A stretch of DNA of 64,000 nt from Tenebrio molitor (taxonomy: Eukaryota; Arthropoda; Insecta; Coleoptera; Tenebrionidae). The notes under the pieces were generated by a model. The model was not told the origin of the DNA and ran no database searches. It worked only from the letters and a program-made list of their open reading frames with translations. Where the stretch lies: the NCBI RefSeq assembly GCF_963966145.1, contig NC_091046.1, positions 2,542,001 through 2,606,000 of the forward strand. The letters are read 5' to 3'. Each line of letters opens with the position of its first letter. Positions within the stretch are counted from its first letter, which is position 1. The translations under genes and the position numbers were made by a program. Shown one piece after another: positions 9,925 to 22,400 of the stretch.

Positions 9925-10740
9925 TAATAATTAATATTATTTAAATCCAATGCTGTTTTTAAATAAACATCAAAAATCTGTATTTTTTAATAGAAACTGC
10001 AAATACGTCCGCTTTTAGAGGTACAGTCTAGCAAAATTTGTGAGGTTAGGTTTGGATGTTTATTGTTTTATTTTCTTGACGATGATATTGAACACAACAT
10101 AAGTTTTCATAGCAATACCCTGTATTATAATGTGGCCATTTTCCTCTTCGCATTTTGCTACACTAATTTTTCCAATAGATGAATTGTTGAAGCCATATAA
10201 TTGAGAATTACGTATTAAATCCTACATTCATCTGTAAACTTACAATATTTGTCGTGTCTTTATCGTTTATATTATAATTATAAAACTCTACAGGGTATTT
10301 CAGGAGTGATAATGAGCCTGACGGAATAATAAATTCAAGCCACAATACATTTTCAAAAAAAGCCGGACATTTTAATTTCAGTAGCCAGATTTTTTCGGAA
10401 ATATAGTGTGGGTTGCATTTTAAATTACGTCAGGCTCATTATCACTCGTGAAATATCCTGTTTATATATACTATACAGTTACTCCTGCAGCTCTGCACTG
10501 AGGTCAGTCAGGTCACAACACAACGTACAATGAAAATTTAAAATTGACAAGTGACGCACAGTTGATTGTTTTTCGCTTGCTTCGCTAAAAAACTCGACTC
10601 CCTTGATTTTAGCTTGCCGTGTCGTGCTGCGAACGATTTTAGCTTGTGCTGCGAACGATTTTACCGTGTCGCATGAAACTAATTCACTGTCCGGGAAAAA
10701 AATGTATGTGGTGCGCCTAAAGAAGTTTTCACTTCAAAAA
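9925..10740. mobile_element. Second copy of the 1.1 kb interspersed element, left end missing
   Basis: Colinear with about 2930-3876, including the nested palindromic MITE and the 22-base tandem repeat (two units). It ends with the same GAAGTTTTCACTTC. Its left part is absent next to the mariner-like element at 8694-9912. Confidence 0.7.
10291..10460. mobile_element. Palindromic MITE, second copy
   Basis: 170 bases with CAGGGTATTTCAGGAGTG and its inverse at the ends. TA precedes it, but the trailing TA has decayed to TT. Sister of 3383-3551 and nested in the same position of the same host element, so it was carried along with that element. Confidence 0.8.
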
Positions 10741-10844
10741 ATCATTTTGTATCGAACAGTTTTTCAAATTCAAAAAAATTTACCTTTGTTCTTTCTAAAT
10801 GACTTTTTGTTATTGATTGTCCTGAACAGGTACATAAGTCCCAT

Positions 10845-10937
10845 GAAACACAAATTGTTTGCCAACAGTTTTATTCCGACTTTTGTAAATACATGCATAA
10901 ACTTCATTAAATAACAGCGTTATAGTAATTATTATTC
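10845..10937. repeat. Direct repeat, copy 2
   Basis: Matches 1738-1835 in the same orientation with a handful of substitutions. Nothing coding. Confidence 0.7.
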
Positions 10938-12063
10938 TCATTTTCTGCACTTGTTCCGTACACTTGTATACGCTAGTAAAATATTTTTTTTATTTTTTTT
11001 TCAAGACAAATCGAGATATGTATATATTGCTACTTACATAATACTGAACTTTCTCCTTTAGATGACGAAACTAGATGCCGGACAATCCGACTCTAATTTA
11101 TAATCTTCAAGATCTATTCGCACGATAGTCGTGCAACTCTACGATTATACAGAATCCGAAATTCAATTCCTATCATTTCAAAATTTCTATTAATTGTTTG
11201 TCGAAGTGGTCCAGTCCAATTTAGAACGTGATCGGCACAACCGATTCTTAATTGACGGACTGCACAGATTCCTATTTTAATCCAATTAAAATTAGAATCA
11301 CAACACTAATATACGTAGATAGTTTGCACACAGCGAAGCCGAAGTGACCAGATTTTCGACTAAACTATCTCTGCAAGAATAAAATAATTTCGAAAAAGTG
11401 TTGGAAAATACCGGACCGTGTCGACTTCTTCGTGCGGAAGTTTGATTGAATTTTTGACGATATGCTAATTTCTATTCAAAATCTATAACCTATAATCTGT
11501 TGACATATCAAAGATCCACAACTTGTTGATTAAAAAACAAACATCCCTATAATTTCACATTGGAACTAAAATCGATTCAAGTTGGCACGACTGAAACGGC
11601 AGTTAATTTTACGTAATTGACACATCCTCTGGGAAAATTCCAATTTTACATGATGCCTTAAAAACGACATTTGCTTGGCAAAAAACGAAAAATTGTCACA
11701 ATGCGGTGTAATTTAACAGGATTCTTCGCTTTCCGCCGTAAATTGCGTTGTTTGTGGACCTTTGAAGTGCGAACGAAATGTAAAAGTAGTCTTGAACGTC
11801 GTATATTTGTTGGACAATCTCTCTAGTTGCATCGGTTCGCACCAAATCCAGCCACTTCACGTAAAAAAATCAAACCTGACATTTTTGGTCTTTAACGTAA
11901 AAAAAAAGAGGAAACATCGACCGATTTTCCTCCCAGCCATAAGAGATCACATCGTTGAACCCTCCCCTACTCCCGTGGTCCTCCCAGCAACGAGTAAGAA
12001 GCACCCCGCTTACAAGGCCGTTATCTGCACTTTGCTGTCAGCCGAGCTGGTGCTGATCTGGTG
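10938..12063 (+). other. Mostly gene-free; possible orphan terminal exon at 11932-12063
   Basis: AT-rich until about 11930. Then TTTTCCTCCCAG resembles an acceptor, and a GC-richer frame follows to TGA at 12061-12063, including TSKKHPAYKAVICTLLSAEL. This could be a last exon of a plus-strand gene convergent with the DUF1295 gene, but no partner exon was found and no family is recognised. Confidence 0.2.
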
Positions 12064-12081
12064 ACCAGCGTGTAGCTATAG

Positions 12082-13227
12082 TTATGTCTGCGACTGAGCC
12101 AAGGAGGCGCTCGTGGACTCCTTCACGATTTGACTATTTTTATTCTTCTCCTCCAGCCAGTCGTACATCGGATACTCGCAACAGATGATGAACTTGAGGA
12201 ACTGGGGCACCTCCACGTAGATCCCAGGAGGGATGGGGATGAGCGGGCTGGTCGAAGACTTGTAGTAGCGGTACTCGGAGATGCTGCAATTTAAGAGTCG
12301 GTCAAGATCGTCGAAAAACTGCGACTCACTCTCTGTATTTGTCGTCGGAGGAGCGTTCCAAAAGAGGGATGCCTGACAGGAAGAGAATGATGAGCGTGGT
12401 GAAGATGGGGGACATGATGGCGATCCACTCGAAGCCCTCAATGACGTTGAGGGAGACGGCGAAGATGCCCCACCAGAGAACGATCTCGCCGAAGTAGTTC
12501 GGGTGGCGGGACAACCTCCACAAGCCTGAAACCTCGAGGTGTAGCGCGTTGGGGCAACCCCCCACGAGAATTACCGTCGTTGCACCATTTCCCTTGGTTC
12601 TCGGGGTCCTGCCTGAACGAGAACTTCTGCAGATCGGCGTAGGTCTCGGCGAGAAACCCGATGACGAACAGACCAGTCCCGGCGGAGTCCAAGGTGGTCA
12701 TGGTCTTGGGGGCCGGAGGGATGGCGTGCCTCGGCGAGTTGATTATGATGACGGGGAGGCTCACCACGTACACCCACACCGCCTGCAGCCGTCACGATCA
12801 GTACCGAACCAGAGTTAAAACAGGGTTTACCTGGAAGGTCCAAAAAATCGCGAACCTGATGGTGTTGCTCTTCTTGTCCTCAAACTGCTTGTCCCTGCCG
12901 ATCTTGATGATCCTGTAGAGGAGGTAGCCCGAGAGGCGCATCCCCCACAGGCACACGAAGATGGTGACCATGAGCTGGCGGCTGTCGTAACTCTTCTAAA
13001 AGTGGAGGTGACGAAGAGACTGTATCACAGCTAAATCGAGTTACCTTGCCCCCTTGTCCGCAGAAGAAGGTGAGCAGGGCCAGAATCATGAAGTTGATGC
13101 CGCCGGCGAAATCCGTCACTTTGTCCATCTGGAAGGTGGCGGCGATCGTGAAGAAGATGATCTGCATGGTCACCGTGACGATGGCACTGATGGCGAAGTG
13201 GTCCTGGTCGAGGATGTCAACAGCCAT
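12082..13227 (-). CDS. DUF1295 membrane protein (steroid 5-alpha-reductase-like superfamily)
   Basis: Five exons join in frame to 317 residues: 13045-13227, 12831-12995, 12575-12782, 12330-12525, 12082-12283, all with GT/AG introns. Start MAVDILDQDHF at 13227. Several hydrophobic segments span the protein. The C-terminal signature GLWRLSRHPNYFGEIVLWWG (about 205-225) is the DUF1295 hallmark, shared in form with isoprenylcysteine methyltransferases and 5-alpha-reductases, which bind their cofactor in this part. The substrate is unknown, so no enzyme name is given. A further acceptor at about 13257 (CTTCCAG) implies an intron in the 5' UTR. Oriented tail to tail with whatever lies at 11.9-12.06 kb. 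Confidence 0.88.
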
Positions 13228-13256
13228 TTTTTCGCGACTCGTGTGCAGTCCTTGTC

Positions 13257-14302
13257 CTGGAAGGATCCAAGAAAAACAATTGAAAACGCGTAAACAGCTC
13301 AAAAGAAAAGCTTCAAGGCTCTCGACTGTTCGAACCTCCACGAAAGCAATTTGTCGGAGATTTGATGAATGAAACGCCGCAATCAAAGGATGCGCGAGAT
13401 AAATCTCTTTCATCTCGAGAGATCGATACACACCACTCCTCCCCGTCACCTCCAACGCATCAACACTCGGGACGAAAATAAACCTGTCCGATAATTTCGC
13501 GATGATCGATCTAACAAACAGCGAATTGCGCCATTTTCACACGCCCGTATCCTGCGAGGTTCATCTCGCTCCGTTACTATCGATTCGTAGACGAATTTGT
13601 TTTTGGAAAGGTGGCGAGGGTGGAGAGGCGATTGTGGGAACTCGTGCAGACTTACAAAACATTTTGCGGGAGGATCGGCGTCGCGACGCCGACGTCGTTG
13701 CTACCCTTCGTGCGACGGCGACTGCACTGGTGATCCGACGAGTGGAATGCGCAAACATCAACTCTGATTCGTCGTCGCCGGAACGAAATTAATTGGCGAG
13801 GTTGTTGCGTTTCGGGATTCGGACTTGACCCGCGATCACAGGGACTCTGGAGGTTTTTGATTGATCATTGATTATCGATTGAGGGGACTATAACTCGCCA
13901 TAAATCTTCACGGAATGGCAAGATTTATAACCAATAAGTGAATTGTAATGACCGCACTAGTTGCCAGCCTCGAGTGTAGATCATAAAATGGTTATTTTTG
14001 GACCGAAATGTTTATGAGATCCGGTTTTCCAACGTCTCTGAAAGTGAAGGCAGTAATTTATTTCTTACATCGATGATGCACTAATTAATACTTGTCATAC
14101 GTCACCTTCTACATTTTAATCGGTACTAACAAGGAACGAGACTTGTACTGTGAAATAATGATTTTTTTTATAAAAATGGGGCACCTTGCTGAAAATAACA
14201 ATGACATTTGAATTTTCAAAATGGCGCGCTCGTCTAGCAGCGCCCTCTTTGCGGCAAGTTGAAGCCCACAGCATTATTTATTTATTAAAATTATAAATAA
14301 AA
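13257..14302. other. Upstream/intergenic region between divergent genes
   Basis: Probably holds the 5' UTR exon and promoter of the DUF1295 gene (-) and the promoter of OXA1L (+). The GC-richer block 13580-13800 has open frames on both strands without family features, so none is called. Confidence 0.45.
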
Positions 14303-16098
14303 ATGATCAGTAGAAGTAATTTGGTGTCGAAATACAAAGCGTGTGCCAAATCGATTCAAGGTGTACAGGTAAAATACATTTTAATTGTCGCAAACCGTTA
14401 AAAATAATTCTTGAATGAATGTCACAATTATAGGTTATGTCACATTTTTCTCACATTTCTTCCTTTTAAACAGAATAATTTGGTGAAAAAGAGCCGAATC
14501 GAGCCTCTCCAGCGATTAGTAAACTCAATCGAGCCGCACCTCTCCAGTAAACAATTTCACAGATGCAGAGTGAGACAATTTGTTCCTGTCAAGCCCCACA
14601 AAAACATTCCAATTTATTATGATTTTAGAACTTTATCACCGAGTCAGACCTTTTGCGGAGCTTCAACAGGACACTTTCTTCAATCCAAGATAAGTTCAAC
14701 CACAAGGTAACTGCTTTTCGCGCGTCGATTCAAACCTAACCTCACTTTTACAGAAAAATGAAAAAGCCGCGAGTAGCACTTTACTCGGCAAAAAATTCGC
14801 GTTGGCGACAGCTGGTGTGGCATCAGTCGGGTCGACCGTGCCCAACATAGTGATAGAGCCGATCCCCGAGCCGCCTCCGGTGCCCCCGGAGTCGCCTGAA
14901 GCGGTGGCGGAAGTCGTCAGTCAGGTGAACGCGCTGGGGGAGGCGACGTTTGCGTCTTTGGGACTGGGCGGGAACACTCCGGTGGGATTCGCGCAGTCAT
15001 GTTTCGAGTATCTGCACGTGACTCTGGGGGTACCGTGGTGGGAGGCCATAGTTCTGGGGACGCTGTTCATCCGGCTGTTGCTGTTTCCGCTGGTGGTGAT
15101 CGCGCAGCGGAACGCCGCCAGGATGAACAACTACTTGCCCCAGCTCCAGGCCATTCAGTTGAAGATGACTGAGGCCAGGCAGATGGGGAATCAGCTGGAG
15201 ACGGCGCGCTATTCCCAGGAACTGATGATCTTCATGAAGGAGAAGCAGTTGAATCCGTTGAAGAACATGATCGTGCCGTTGGCGCAGGTCTCCTCTGCCG
15301 ACTTAAAACCAACTTGTCTTTATTTCCTCCCCATTTTTTTAGATGCCCGTCTTTGTCTCGTTTTTTATGGGGCTGCGGGGCATGGCTAACGTTCCAGTGG
15401 AAAGCTTGAGAACGGGGGGACTCTGGTGGTTCACCGATTTAACGGTCCCAGACCAGTATTTTTTGATGCCGTTGATCACAAGCGCCACCCTCTACGCCAC
15501 CATTGAAGTAATCGATCACACAAGAGAAAAATCGTTTTTCTAGATTTTTCTTTTGTAGTTGGGAACAGATTCGGCAAAGTTGTCGTCTCAGAATTTACAA
15601 ACGATGAAGTATGTTTTGAGAGCGCTCCCTCTGGTGGTTCTCCCCTTCACTATAAATTTCCCTGGGGCTATATTGTGCTACTGGGTGTCTAGTAATTTTA
15701 TTTCATTGTTGCAAGTGGGTATACTGAGGATACCGGCTGTTAGGGATTACTTCAAGATTGAACCGTTGATAACCCACAAGAACTTGCCCGTGAAGCCTAA
15801 AGGTTTCACCGAAGGACTGAAGGATTGTAAGTGTAAAAAATATACATTTCTATCATCTGTCATTGCCAGTGTCTAATTTGGGGGAATCCCATTTGAGAAT
15901 TTATTTTTGAGAATACATATTAATTGGTGTATGTTGGTAGCGTGGACGAATATAAAGATCACGAAAGAACTAGAGGAGAGGAGGCGAGTCGACGAGATGC
16001 AGTTCCAGAGAGCGGGGAGAGGCCCCATCGTGAAAACGTACAAATACGATCCCACTAAACAGAGTAGTCCGACTGCAATTAGTGCGAAGAAACGATAG
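14303..16098 (+). CDS. OXA1L: Mitochondrial inner membrane insertase OXA1-like
   Basis: Seven exons give 454 residues in one frame: 14303-14368, 14474-14569, 14629-14706, 14754-15287, 15343-15507, 15559-15826, 15941-16098. The first about 120 residues are basic, as expected of a mitochondrial presequence and matrix linker. The YidC/Oxa1 core follows: VPWWEAIVLGTLFIRLLLFP, a coiled segment around RMNNYLPQLQAIQLK, MPVFVSFFMGLRGM, GGLWWFTDLTVPD, then the last hydrophobic pair around GAILCYWVSSNFISL. The family inserts mitochondrially and nuclear-encoded proteins into the inner membrane and binds mitoribosomes through a basic tail; the tail here ends SPTAISAKKR. Intron 2 (59 bp) is deduced because reading through it breaks the frame. 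Length matches the family. Confidence 0.95.
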
Positions 16099-16127
16099 AA
16101 CAATCTCTTTATATTTTCTTAGGTGAT

Positions 16128-16133
16128 AATAAA
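16128..16133 (+). terminator. Poly(A) signal of OXA1L
   Basis: AATAAA 30 bases after the OXA1L stop. The rest of 16134-16603 is the convergent 3' flank shared with the Aurora gene, with no other feature seen. Confidence 0.6.
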
Positions 16134-16603
16134 CTAATTCTTTGTCTGTTGTAATATTGAGGTTTGACTTAAACGGGCATAAGATGTCGATAAAATACAG
16201 AAATCTGTAATATCGGTAATTTTTCATGCGGCTTCATTGAATTACTTTTTTTTAATAGACATGGCGGGTGCATCGAGAGATTTCAAGAATAAATCGTTTA
16301 ATATCTTTATTGTTTGGAGAACCGTGTTGATCGTTTAAATCCAGATTGCCAATACATTTTACGTTGATACTACTCGATGTTTGGTGAGAAAATAAAAGTT
16401 GCCAAGAGTCAAGTGTAATTCTGACATCACCTCATCAACTGTAAAAACGTTTATTAAGTAAATAAAATACGTCCATTATAAGCCAAAACAATACAACGAG
16501 GTCTTATTGAACCCAGCATTAAGTATAATACAGTTACACAGCACATGGCAGTAATAGCAAAATACACATAAGAAATGTTTAGTCTACCTCATATAAATAA
16601 AAA

Positions 16604-17752
16604 TCACAATGTTTCTGGACGAGTAGTTATGTGATGTTGTATCCAAGGATGTCTCACAACTTCATCCAACTCTAGTCTCCCGTCAGCGTCCACTACCAAC
16701 AACTTACTGATCAGATCGCGCGCGCCCTCTGGCACATACGGCGGAAATTTATAGTGAGCTTTGCTAATATTCCTGTAAGTTTCCTCGTAACTGGTCGTTT
16801 CGAATGGCGGTTTCCCTGTGAGAAATTCAAAACAAAGCACCCCCAAACTCCACAAGTCCACTTTCTCGTTGTGCGTCTTCCCCACTACCATTTCTGGGGA
16901 CAGGTAGTCAAGCGTGCCGCATAAAGTACTCCTGCGCGAGGCAGGGGCGTGAACCGACCACCCGAAATCGGCGATTTTAATCTGACCTTTGGCACAAAGC
17001 AACAAGTTTTCAGGTTTGATGTCTCTGTGAATCACTTTTTTTGTGTGGCAGTAGCGCAACGCGTCGGCGATTTGGTAGATGTAGCTGGCACAGACGGCTT
17101 CAGGGAAGCGTTTGTTGGGTGCGGCTTGCAACGCTTTGTAACACGTTCCTACAAAAAAATCACTGAAGTGCTAATTAGTTTACCAAGATGACTCACCATT
17201 CGGCGCGTATTCTAGGATGATGTAGACCCGACAGTCATCATGGAAGTATCCGTACATCCTCAGGATGTTGTTGTGCCTGAGGTGCGACTGAATCTCGATT
17301 TCTCGACGCACTTGGTGCTCGATGTTGAAGTCTTTGATGGCGTTTTTGAACAACACTTTGAGCGCCACCACGAACTTTGATTGTTTTTCTCGCGCCAAGT
17401 ACACATTTCCGAATTTTCCTTTTCCCAACGGCTTGCCGATGTCGAAGTCGGCCAACGTCCAGCGGCGCCCTTTCGTCGCTTCTTTACCGTCTTCACTGTC
17501 GGCGGGCTGCGTGGCCACATTTGGTTTTGGCTCTGATTTCGTCGGTTCTGGCTTGTCCCTGCACACGACAGGCGTTGTTTCGTTGTTGGGGGTGCTCTTG
17601 TGCGAATTCACACGCGTTTTGGCCTCCGTCAGGCCGGGTTTTTGAACTGGGGGCACTTTTTTAATCTGACACTTTTGTAGATGATTTTGAACAATATTTC
17701 TAGGTACGTTGTTTTCTTTGTTCTGACTCAACGGAACCTTCCTCTGCGACAT
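16604..17752 (-). CDS. aurA: Aurora A-type mitotic Ser/Thr kinase
   Basis: Two exons (17197-17752 and 16604-17148, 48-bp intron) encode 366 residues from MSQRKVPLSQ. An upstream TTG in frame is not used as the start. Residues 1-100 are polar, with a KEN box at 12-14, a degron motif of APC/C substrates. Kinase domain about 103-355: glycine loop GKPLGKGKFGNV, catalytic Lys in VVALKVL, HRDIKPEN with Asp228, ADFGWSVHAP, activation threonine in RRSTLCGT (Thr260). Gly168 in MYGYF is the residue that separates Aurora A (Gly, TPX2-responsive) from Aurora B (Asn), so this is the A type, a centrosome and spindle kinase. Odd: the P+1 segment reads YLSPEMV where vertebrate Auroras have PPE. It shares a short promoter region with the divergent gene at 18145. 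Confidence 0.94.
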
Positions 17753-18144
17753 ACTTTCCAATTGAAACACTCTATCTGAACACAATACAGCAGTCTTTAC
17801 ACGAATCAAACACTTTACTAAAGTTCACATTTAAACATGTCACTTTTTGCGATCAACGGTTTTCGTCAAGAGTACCAACCCTCGTCTTAGGGACATTCTT
17901 CACCACTTCCACTCACAATTTATCACTTATTATATCAACTTCACAATCTCCAATGCCACAAATATTCGTAAAACTACACAGATATCCTAATTCATAAAGA
18001 AAACATTTCAATTGCTTCTAAAATAAAATAATTTTTCTAAAACAAATCGCTTTGGGGAATTTGACGCACATGTTGGTACGGTACTTAACCTATAAAATAT
18101 TTATTTTTGTAGCTCGAATCCATAATTTGCGATTAGAGCCCGAA
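17753..18144. promoter_or_regulatory. Bidirectional intergenic promoter region
   Basis: 392 bases separate the start codons of the Aurora kinase (-) and the TMEM186-like gene (+). It is AT-rich with no TATA box placed convincingly, and no other gene fits. Shared promoter use is inference from head-to-head spacing. Confidence 0.5.
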
Positions 18145-18852
18145 ATGGCTTTGTACGCGCGTTTAAAAAGCATCTGCGTGGTAGAAAAATGCCTCAGGTT
18201 CAATCTGTTGTCAAGAACGAGTTTTCATTCTCTGTCGAGACCCCCTGGTCACGCACCGGCCCCCAACACCCGTTCCTTCTTCCTCAAACTCTTCGCCAAA
18301 AGAGGACAGCTCGACTTAAAAAGAGCCGACGACATACCAGACTCTTTTGAATTGATATACAGGAACACCATGAGCAAATACATTGTGGGGGCCCAAGTAG
18401 TCTCGATGGTTTGTGGAGGCCTAGTGTTACTAACTTTTGTGTTTAAAGGCGACTTTGAGACAATGCAGGAGCACAGAGCCAAATGGAGCGGCGATGCGAG
18501 GCGCAGCGACGACGACGTGTTTTATTACGTCGCATTTTTCATGGCGATTTTGCTTGTTGTGCAACTGATGGTTTCGCAGACTCCTGTCAGGATATATAAA
18601 GTGCCGCGGACGTCAAAATATATCGCGATAAATTACGGGAATTTCTTTGGTAAAGGAAGGTTAACGTTTAAGAGGGGCGAGATTTATCAAATGGAAGAGA
18701 GGGGGGTTCTGCCGTGGAGAAACAGCAGATACATCATTGACAGCCAGAACAATCGCAGGACCGTCATTTTGATGGAAAACCATTTTAGGAGGCCCGCCGA
18801 TCTGAACATAATGTTGGGGGAGCAGAGCGATCCCGATCTGGACGATAAATAA
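18145..18852 (+). CDS. TMEM186-like mitochondrial inner-membrane protein
   Basis: Single-exon frame of 235 residues. I start at MALYARLKSICVV (18145), because it gives a basic, Arg/Ser-rich mitochondrial leader; an upstream ATG at 18070 in frame would add 25 residues and may be 5' UTR. Two hydrophobic segments, about residues 82-102 (VVSMVCGGLVLLTFVF) and 130-148 (VAFFMAILLVVQLMV), surround an acidic loop. A C-terminal beta-rich part contains NYGNFFGKGRLTF. The layout, with IYR before the first span and NFFG after the second, fits TMEM186, an assembly factor of respiratory complex I. TMEM223, a similar two-span mitochondrial protein, is the main alternative. Signal AATAAA follows at 18884. 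Confidence 0.65.
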   Translation: MALYARLKSICVVEKCLRFNLLSRTSFHSLSRPPGHAPAPNTRSFFLKLFAKRGQLDLKRADDIPDSFELIYRNTMSKYIVGAQVVSMVCGGLVLLTFVFKGDFETMQEHRAKWSGDARRSDDDVFYYVAFFMAILLVVQLMVSQTPVRIYKVPRTSKYIAINYGNFFGKGRLTFKRGEIYQMEERGVLPWRNSRYIIDSQNNRRTVILMENHFRRPADLNIMLGEQSDPDLDDK

Positions 18853-18883
18853 ATCGAGGAAACACTTAAAGCGTTTTATTTTC

Positions 18884-18889
18884 AATAAA
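18884..18889 (+). terminator. Poly(A) signal of the TMEM186-like gene
   Basis: AATAAA 31 bases past the stop. 18890-19433 beyond it is AT-rich 3' flank of this gene and of the convergent phospholipase gene, with no other feature seen. Confidence 0.55.
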
Positions 18890-19433
18890 CTCTTAACAAG
18901 TCGACAAATTGTTAATAGTAGAATTTCTGTATATCGTTTATTGCAATAAATGTAAAAATTTCGCAACAGTCTTAAGTCTAGGCCTGTTTAGTCTTCAACA
19001 TTGCTATGCTATCGAGAAAGAATGGATGACCTAAGTATAGGTGGCGCCTCTTGCGGCAATAAAGTCCACTAAAAATTTGGCTTGACAGACGACGGTATAA
19101 AAAAAAGCAGCGTCCACACCGATTTGCGCCTAATTACGAATTGCTCAACCAAAAACTGTTGATACAACAGAAGAACGTTGCGTATTCCGAAAATATATAA
19201 TTAACATTTCATATAAAATATACATCTCTTTGTAATCTAAAAATGATATGATTTGGAAGGTATGCAATCTGTTTTGGATGATATGTACGAGAATATAAAT
19301 GCCTGCAAACGTCAATTAAAATGTGGTGGAAGTCTTTTAACAAGTGTTTGCTCGATATTGTCATGTTCTAAGTCTACGTCTACAAGAAAATCGCTTTGAA
19401 ATCTATCACCAGTATTGTTTTTAATCTTCACAT

Positions 19434-22400
19434 CTAGGGGGGACTCACTGGAGTTTTTTTTATGTTGATGTGTACCAGCAGGGAGGCCAACTCCAGGTCT
19501 TCGCTGTAGGCGTTCTTGAGCCACACGCTCCTGTAACCCGTCCTCAAGCACGTCACCTGGAGGGGACGATCAGTAACGAGTGCGGAGCGCCACAACAGTC
19601 ATACTCACAGGATAAGTAGCTTGTCCTATGAAGTTGGGATCGCCGAAAACATCCTCGTCTTGCACGAGGAATCTCAGCAAGGCAAAATCAGGATTGGCAA
19701 CTGGGAATTCGATCACTTCGTCCACCCATTTCGGATTGAACCCGTTGTCGGCTAAGCAGACAAATTAAAAAATGGTAAAAAACATACAAGGACGTTAAGA
19801 TAACAAGAAACCGCGAGAGCCGTTTATTGGAGGCGGAATTTTTGTTAGCTGTAAATTTTATTGGTTTTCAAAGTACTGAACACTCACCGACTGGCTTGGT
19901 CACGAGCTTGATCCCCGAATCGAAGGGCGCCCCGACGACCTCCACCTCGACGAACGGACTCGCCGTCCCTTTCTTGGGCCTGCAGAGATGCCGCGCCGCA
20001 ATGATCCTCAACGTGACGGTCCACGGCTCCACCCCCACCAGCGTGTTCTTGTCGGCGGGGTCGAAGTCGTCCCTCATCATGAACTCCGGCTTGAGCAAGT
20101 ACCCGCAGTTGCCGTTGTCCCTGAACTTGCCCTGGTTGAGCTGCATGGGCTTGTCGCTGGTCTGGTAGTTAAGGGCGACCATCTGCGAGCCGATGTTCCA
20201 CATGTTGATCGGGCTGTAATTGGACGAGTCGACGCGCTGGCCCTTGGGATACACCCTCGAGAACTGGTGCTGGTGGTACTTGACGAAGAACTTCTTCTCC
20301 TGCTGGCACATCAGCTTCTCGCCCTTGGTCTCCGGAAACGACGACATCTCGTAGAAGATGAACCCCTGCTGGCGCGCCCTCTCCATGTTGAACGTGATCG
20401 ACCTGCAGTAGATGATCAGGTTGGACATCTCCTTGGCGATGCGGAAGGTGCGCTCCATCTCGCGGTGGTGGTTCTCGCGGAGGCACGCCCTCTGCGCCAC
20501 CTCCTTGATCTTCATCAGCCAGTCGACGGCGAGGTCGCGCGACCGCACCGCCACCTCGAGGGGCGTGCACGCCGTCGACGTCGCGATCTTCAGCACCCAC
20601 TCGAAGCCGGGCCGCTCCGGGTGGTACACCATGTCGACGACGGCGCCGTTCATGTCCAGGTGGCCCTGCAGCATCGACTCCCCCGAACCGTCGTCGCTCC
20701 CGTCCTGCGACTCCATCCTGTCCAGCTCGGTCACGTAGTTGGCCGGGAAGAAGTGCTGCTTCATGCCGCCGTAGTCGCCCCTCCACCAACCGGCGCTGTT
20801 CTCCGGCATCGTCACGTTCGTTATGATCGCGTGCTTGCAGAACGACAGCTCGTCCGGCTGCTGGGCCCGGTAGTCGTACAGCGCCTTCACGGTCACCTTC
20901 GGCGGCGTGAACGCGCTCGGGTCCATGTACGAGGGCGTGCTGTTGTAGGTCACGGTGTCGTCCTGCTCCTGCGACACATCATCATTATCCCACCTATCAG
21001 GATCCTACCAACGTTAAAAACTACAATTTTTATTTGAACAGATCTCCATCGTGAAACTGAATCTTGACAATTTCAATTATTTAATGCACAAATTAAGCAA
21101 AAAATAAACCGACTGACGGTCTACCACAAAACAAAACAATGTTGCTCCCATAAGCAAATAATTATGTAAGATTGTGTCATTTAAAATATTCAAGGTTCAT
21201 GATTAACTTCACAACAAAATTTAAATACAAAATACAAATCCCGAGAGAGTTGTTAAATATAAAACATTTTAAAATCCTCCGACTCATCCACTATTGTACT
21301 TTAACAAAAAATACATAAATTATTATTACGAAAATTTAAAGTTATAAATTGTTGTTGGTTTTTTAGGCAAATGAGAACGAAAAAAAAAACAATGATTGGG
21401 TTCACCATTTATAGTCTTTTTTATTGAAGTTGTGGTAATAAACTCCTTCGTGATCAAGCAACGCCACACGTTTACGGAAGTTTGCTTTTATAGCCGGGCC
21501 TCAAGTCTTTTTTGTTGATCATATTACATAAACTTACAGATAGTGGATAACGAATCGAAATGAAAAAAATTATATCACATTTGTCAACAAGTCCAAAAAG
21601 ATAAAGAATCTCGTGTTTATTTAGACTTTAGACCCAAAATCAGTTTTTAATGTATATTTACAGTTGACTCATGTTGCAAAAAACCACTTGTCATTTGCAA
21701 CAGCATTTTTCAATATTATTGAACCAAATAAAGGCACAAAGGGGCCACAAAATCATAGTTTGGATTTAATAAAACGAGCGTTTTAAAGGCCCACGAGTGC
21801 CATAGAGAGCCCAATTTACACACGAACGAGTTGAATACAACGTTTTTTTGTTCGAGGAGCCCCTTAAAGGCTTCAAATCCCTTAAAATCTTTGAAATTAG
21901 CTTGACGTTTCGTTTTGACAAGTTGTGACATTTATTAAAATCCGTTCACAAATTCTAACAGCGTCGAACAAAAAAATGTCTTGTGAAACGAGTGTAACAT
22001 GCTATTTTGTCTATTTCGGCTTTGATTAATTTAATTTTAAAAAATATAAAATAAAATAATTATCTACATTTTAGTGACTTTTATTTTAACGAAATTGGGT
22101 TGGTATTGATGAGCAATGTCATTTCGTTGAAAATTAAATTTCAAATAAATTGTCTCCCAAATGTTGTTACAATAAAATTAATCATTGTGACAACGAAATA
22201 GAAAAAATGTTTAATGATTTATACTAAAAGTGATCAACGAAAACATCGTTTGTTTTTTTTTTAATTACTTCAAGTGCACCAGCGAGTACTCCTCCAACCG
22301 TGGCGGAGACCATAAATAAACATTAAACGACATCAAGAGAAAAAAACAACTCGAAAAACCCCTGCGAGATCGGTATCGGCGCAACAATGGGCCCCCTCCC

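Noticed and set aside
13046..13372. Plus-strand frames of 79-108 residues
   Set aside because: Antisense to DUF1295 exon 1 and its 5' leader.
19312..19551. 79-residue minus-strand frame at the end of PLC gamma
   Set aside because: It overlaps the last PLC gamma exon in another frame; the chosen frame matches the C2 end (SEDLELASLL).
19988..21037. 349-residue plus-strand frame, and a 206-residue minus-strand frame at 20169-20789
   Set aside because: Both overlap the large PLC gamma exon 19888-20968, whose SH3, split PH and Y domains are unmistakable.
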